Assembly (NCBI GenBank): GCA_033557675.1
Contig: JAWQRM010000647.1
Span: forward strand, 1 to 20,703
Reading direction: 5' to 3'
Source of the DNA: Coptodactyla brooksi
Taxonomy: Eukaryota; Arthropoda; Insecta; Coleoptera; Scarabaeidae
Length of the DNA: 20,703 bases
The position numbers and the translations under genes are program-made. The notes under the pieces were generated by a model, which made no database searches, was not told where the DNA came from, and worked only from the letters and a program-made list of their open reading frames with translations. Shown here in pieces: positions 18,429 to 20,703 of this stretch. Each line of letters opens with the position of its first letter. The stretch's first letter is position 1.

Positions 18429-18795
18429 TTATTTCCCGTTCACCACATTAAAGGATCTTCCAGTCTCCCAAAAAGGTTCCTGTAAATATTTGTCAGTTCG
18501 TCCTGAAATTTTTTTGATTTGATGCTGGAATTTGAATAATCAGAAAAGGTAAATTTCTGATTGAATTATAAGTTTTCTCAAATATATGTTCTTTTATGAA
18601 ACCATATTTTTTTTAAGTGAGGATCCAGTAATGTAGCTTGAGTAAATTCGTTTTCCTCCATGACCTTGAATTGTTTCAATATCTTGGCTCTTAGAGAAGC
18701 CATTATATTTTTGCAATACACATCTACATTAATGTCCTGCTGATATTTATCTAGAATCTAGATTCAATCAATCAATAAACAATTGTAGATTCACG

Positions 18796-18834
18796 CAATC
18801 AATAAACATCTAGATTCTAGATGATTATTGATTG
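18796..18834. repeat. 19-bp near-perfect palindrome with half-copy beside it
   Basis: CAATCAATAAACATCTAGA (18796-18814) pairs with 18816-18834 with one mismatch and a one-base centre. A related segment (ATCTAGAATCTAGATTCAATC, then AATCAATAAAC) lies just to the left at about 18750-18782, so the block looks built by local copying. It separates two hAT motifs. Confidence 0.75.
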
Positions 18835-19244
18835 CATCAATAAATAAAAAAATATTTGTTAGAAGCACACCTTTTTCGCTACTTATTTCTGTGGTTACTA
18901 CTTTGAATATTTCTAGTACACCTTTTGAATTCTCTATAGTTTATATTTTGAGAAAAGAGAGTGACTCACAGCACAAATCATACAAGGCAAATATAACTTC
19001 ACCTTCAATTTTTAGGAACATGCATACACGTTAATGCAGTTGCATCACTCATAGGGTGTGTTTAACACTCTGCAAATGTTTTAATAAACATCAAAAACAT
19101 TTTTTATCAAGGAAACACTTATAAATTATTATACTTTATTAGTTATATGTTAGCTATATGTATATATACATTAGAGAACAGTATATTATAGTGTTGCCTT
19201 AAATTTTTATAATATGAAAAATTACTATCGCTATTGCCACTTCT

Positions 19245-19995
19245 AGTACTGGAGCCCAAAAAAACGATGAATGGTTCTTCAACATCATCCATTAAGCCGT
19301 CTAACATTTTACTTCAGTCAAATAAAATGTTTTGTTTTTGGCTCCAATCAGTAATTCAATGAGATTCAATTCACAATGATATGGTGGCAGCTGCAATACA
19401 ATTTTGCTTTGGTTCTTTGCCATCACGTCCGTCATATATTTAATGAACCTTTCTTTATTTTGAATAAATGAAGTAACTGATTTCGTATAAACTTTATGTT
19501 AAAACCTATATTTTTAGATCTAAGTCAATCTTGAATATCTTTCTTTCTTGTCAGTGTAGTGCTGAGTTTTTCTGTACGTCTACTGTGGTACAAGGCGTTG
19601 TCCATTACGATAACAGCATTTTGGGGAAATTTTTCCAATTTTGTCAAAGCATTTTTCAAACACATCAGAAGACATTTCTTCGTGGTAGTCAGAAGATTTT
19701 TTTCCTTCAAATACTAATTATATACTATATTTCCTTCAAATACTAAGCCCTCCTCAACAAATTCTCTTTTTGATCCAATATGCACTATTATTAATCAACG
19801 ACCTTTTGCTAATGGGTTTTTGATACCTGTAGATAGCCTTCGAACAAAACCATTTCTTTCACTTCGAATTGTGGTATCGGTCTACACATTTTCCCTAGTA
19901 CGACGTTCATGGACCCATGTTTTGTTTAAGTAGAAAATTGGTCGTTCTTCGGTTTTTATGGCTGTTAGATATTTGATCTGTGGTCTCGCAGTTAC
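19245..19995 (-). mobile_element. IS630/Tc1-type DDE transposase remnant
   Basis: On the minus strand: IKYLTAIK then RPIFYLNKTWVHERRTREN (about 19948-19888), LIIVHIGSKREFVEEGL (about 19793-19743), SSDYHEEMSSDVFEK, NAVIVMDNALYHSRRTEK (about 19624-19571), then KKDIQD and LPPYHCELNLIELL (about 19393-19352). The tail is acidic and serine-rich near 19250. This is the insect transposase type with YLDETW, MDNASYHS and CELNPIE motifs. The first Asp is Asn, while the second Asp and the Glu remain. Stops lie after REN, after KGR and after IQD. A 29-bp-period duplication shifts the frame at 19701-19746. No terminal repeats could be assigned. Confidence 0.82.
19701..19746. repeat. 17-bp direct repeat causing a frameshift in the transposase
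   Basis: TTTCCTTCAAATACTAA occurs at 19701-19717 and 19730-19746, a 29-bp period that is not a multiple of three. It splits the EEGLVFEG and SSDYHEE segments of the transposase. Confidence 0.75.
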
Positions 19996-20003
19996 TAGAA
20001 CAG

Positions 20004-20135
20004 ACACCTCAAGTATAACACTAATGTTTTAAAACTCAACATATGTTTCGGTTTATCGAATATTCTGAAGACGGTTTATTCGATAAACCGAAACATACGT
20101 TGAGTTTTAAAACATTAGTGTTGTGGTTGAGGTGT
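20004..20135. repeat. Long inverted repeat, 59-bp arms, 14-nt loop
   Basis: Arms at 20004-20062 and 20077-20135 match at 55 of 59 positions (key piece CGGTTTATCGAATA and its mirror TATTCGATAAACCG). Weaker similarity continues outward (GTTACTAGAAC versus GTTCTAGTGATTAC; TGGTCTC versus GGCCA) for about 30 bp more, into the transposase upstream region. It may be a foldback element or an inverted duplication of the transposon's inner end. A frame crossing it is a by-product. Confidence 0.88.
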
Positions 20136-20450
20136 ATCTTAGTTCTAGTGATTACATCAGGCCACTCAATTAAGAGACTCTTTGAGTTCCGTTTAAGAAT
20201 TCTAATAACAAACGAAAGTTTGCGAATCGAAATATTTTAACAAAATGTATCTTATCTAAAATTCAATGTTTTCATAAATTTATATAAAATTGACCGACTT
20301 ATCCGAGGTATAAATAGGCATTCTTTTATTTCTCGTAAAATTTTATCTACGGTAGGTAGCCCATTTTTAAAAAAGAACAAGTGTAGAACTTTGCTAAGTG
20401 CACAATTGACACTTTCATGGAACTTTCAATTGCACATGTTCGTTTAATTT
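20136..20450. other. AT-rich spacer
   Basis: No gene is recognised. The left 35 bp are the weak outer extension of the inverted-repeat arm. Confidence 0.4.
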
Positions 20451-20620
20451 CTATTTATTATTGCAAGATAAAGTTGAATGGCATTTAGAGTTAGATAAAA
20501 TATTTGCCGCTTTGCAAGAATATTTTCTGGTTCGGCATTTTCTTTTACAATGGAATTTTTTAAATCCTTAACCACCAGAAGTTGATTGTAGATTTGTGAG
20601 TTGCTTTAAGGACTTGTTTT
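20451..20620 (-). pseudogene. Cysteine-rich tail of an integrase-derived (KRBA2-like) protein
   Basis: On the minus strand the end of a frame reads TSGG, stop, GFKKFHCKRKCRTRKYSCKA, then NSKCHSTLSCNNK and TAG at 20451-20453. I recall the pattern GFxxCxCKxxCxTxxCSCKxxxxxCNSKCHxxxxCxNK from the C-termini of transposon-derived integrase proteins related to KRBA2 and SCAND3. Several expected cysteines are lost (FHC for a Cys pair, ILSNSKC for LCNSKC), and a TAA interrupts just before GFKK. The integrase core would lie to the right of the window. The family call rests on memory of the motif. Confidence 0.5.
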
Positions 20621-20703
20621 CAGCTGAAACATCTCTAATATTTAAATGTTTTGATTTGTTTCATCGATGCTCTGCTCTTGTTCTTCCTGATTCTTAATTA
20701 GCT

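Larger units (their letters stand above)
18250..18970 (-). mobile_element. hAT-family transposase remnant
   Basis: On the minus strand three hAT landmarks occur in order. VLEIFKVVTTEISSEKGVLL (about 18924-18865) matches the segment before the catalytic core end. ATLLDPHLKKIWF (about 18641-18602) is the ATLLDPRFKK motif. LAASVPCEGLCSKAGQISTD (about 18359-18300) is the C-terminal dimerisation motif, usually ASSVPSERLFSxAGxI, with the conserved Ser and Glu context eroded. Stops, frameshifts and hairpin insertions interrupt it. The N-terminal BED finger and first catalytic residues are not seen. It could descend from a transposon or a ZBED-like gene, but it is dead either way. Confidence 0.78.

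Noticed and set aside
20043..20240. 65-codon plus-strand open frame
   Set aside because: It lies across the loop and right arm of the 59-bp inverted repeat and has no protein resemblance.
1..20703. CRISPR array, operon, prophage or tRNA cluster
   Set aside because: There is no regular repeat-spacer pattern, no bacterial gene and no cloverleaf signal. All positive evidence is eukaryotic.

Overview
The window looks like AT-rich nuclear DNA from an arthropod, most likely an insect. The reasons are spliceosomal GT-AG introns (two only 52-53 bp), long non-coding stretches, a C2H2 zinc-finger gene family, a kelch-like gene with animal-type exon layout, and many decayed eukaryotic transposons: Penelope-like, Tc1/mariner types, hAT and an integrase-derived cysteine-rich tail. 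I saw no bacterial operon, rRNA, tRNA or CRISPR array. The species assignment is inference.

The one gene that looks intact is a zinc-finger gene on the minus strand, here called copy C: a first coding exon at 14351-14630, a small exon at 13343-13506 and a large finger exon at 10059-11871. The large exon holds five tandem 78-79-residue units, each made of one canonical finger, a cysteine-rich spacer and a second finger. Two relatives surround it. Copy A (minus, 202-475) is a first exon with a conserved splice donor but an in-frame stop, and the rest of it lies beyond the left edge. Copy B (plus, 4130-6270) is a badly decayed finger exon in the opposite orientation, interrupted by a Tc1-like element at about 5158-6090. 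Copies A and C also share upstream non-coding blocks.

Between copies B and C, on the plus strand (6482-8149), is a broken kelch-like gene: recognisable N-terminal segment, BTB, partial BACK and two kelch repeats, with clean short introns but at least two frameshifts and missing pieces.

The rest is a transposon graveyard. Two Penelope-like fragments face opposite ways (2776-3596 minus, with a GIY-YIG domain; 15420-16920 plus, with RT motifs). There are two mariner-type remnants (8680-8873 and 16960-17573, plus), a hAT remnant (18250-18970, minus), an IS630/Tc1-type remnant (19245-19995, minus) and a cysteine-rich integrase-type tail (20451-20620, minus). Short, nearly perfect inverted repeats with tiny loops recur throughout, the largest having 59-bp arms at 20004-20135.

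The region reads as a tandem and inverted zinc-finger family expanding inside repeat-rich DNA. I did not find a clearly new functional system. The best leads are the composite finger repeat, the possible exon-2 isoform switch, the recurring hairpins and the CpG-type decay of transposase active sites.
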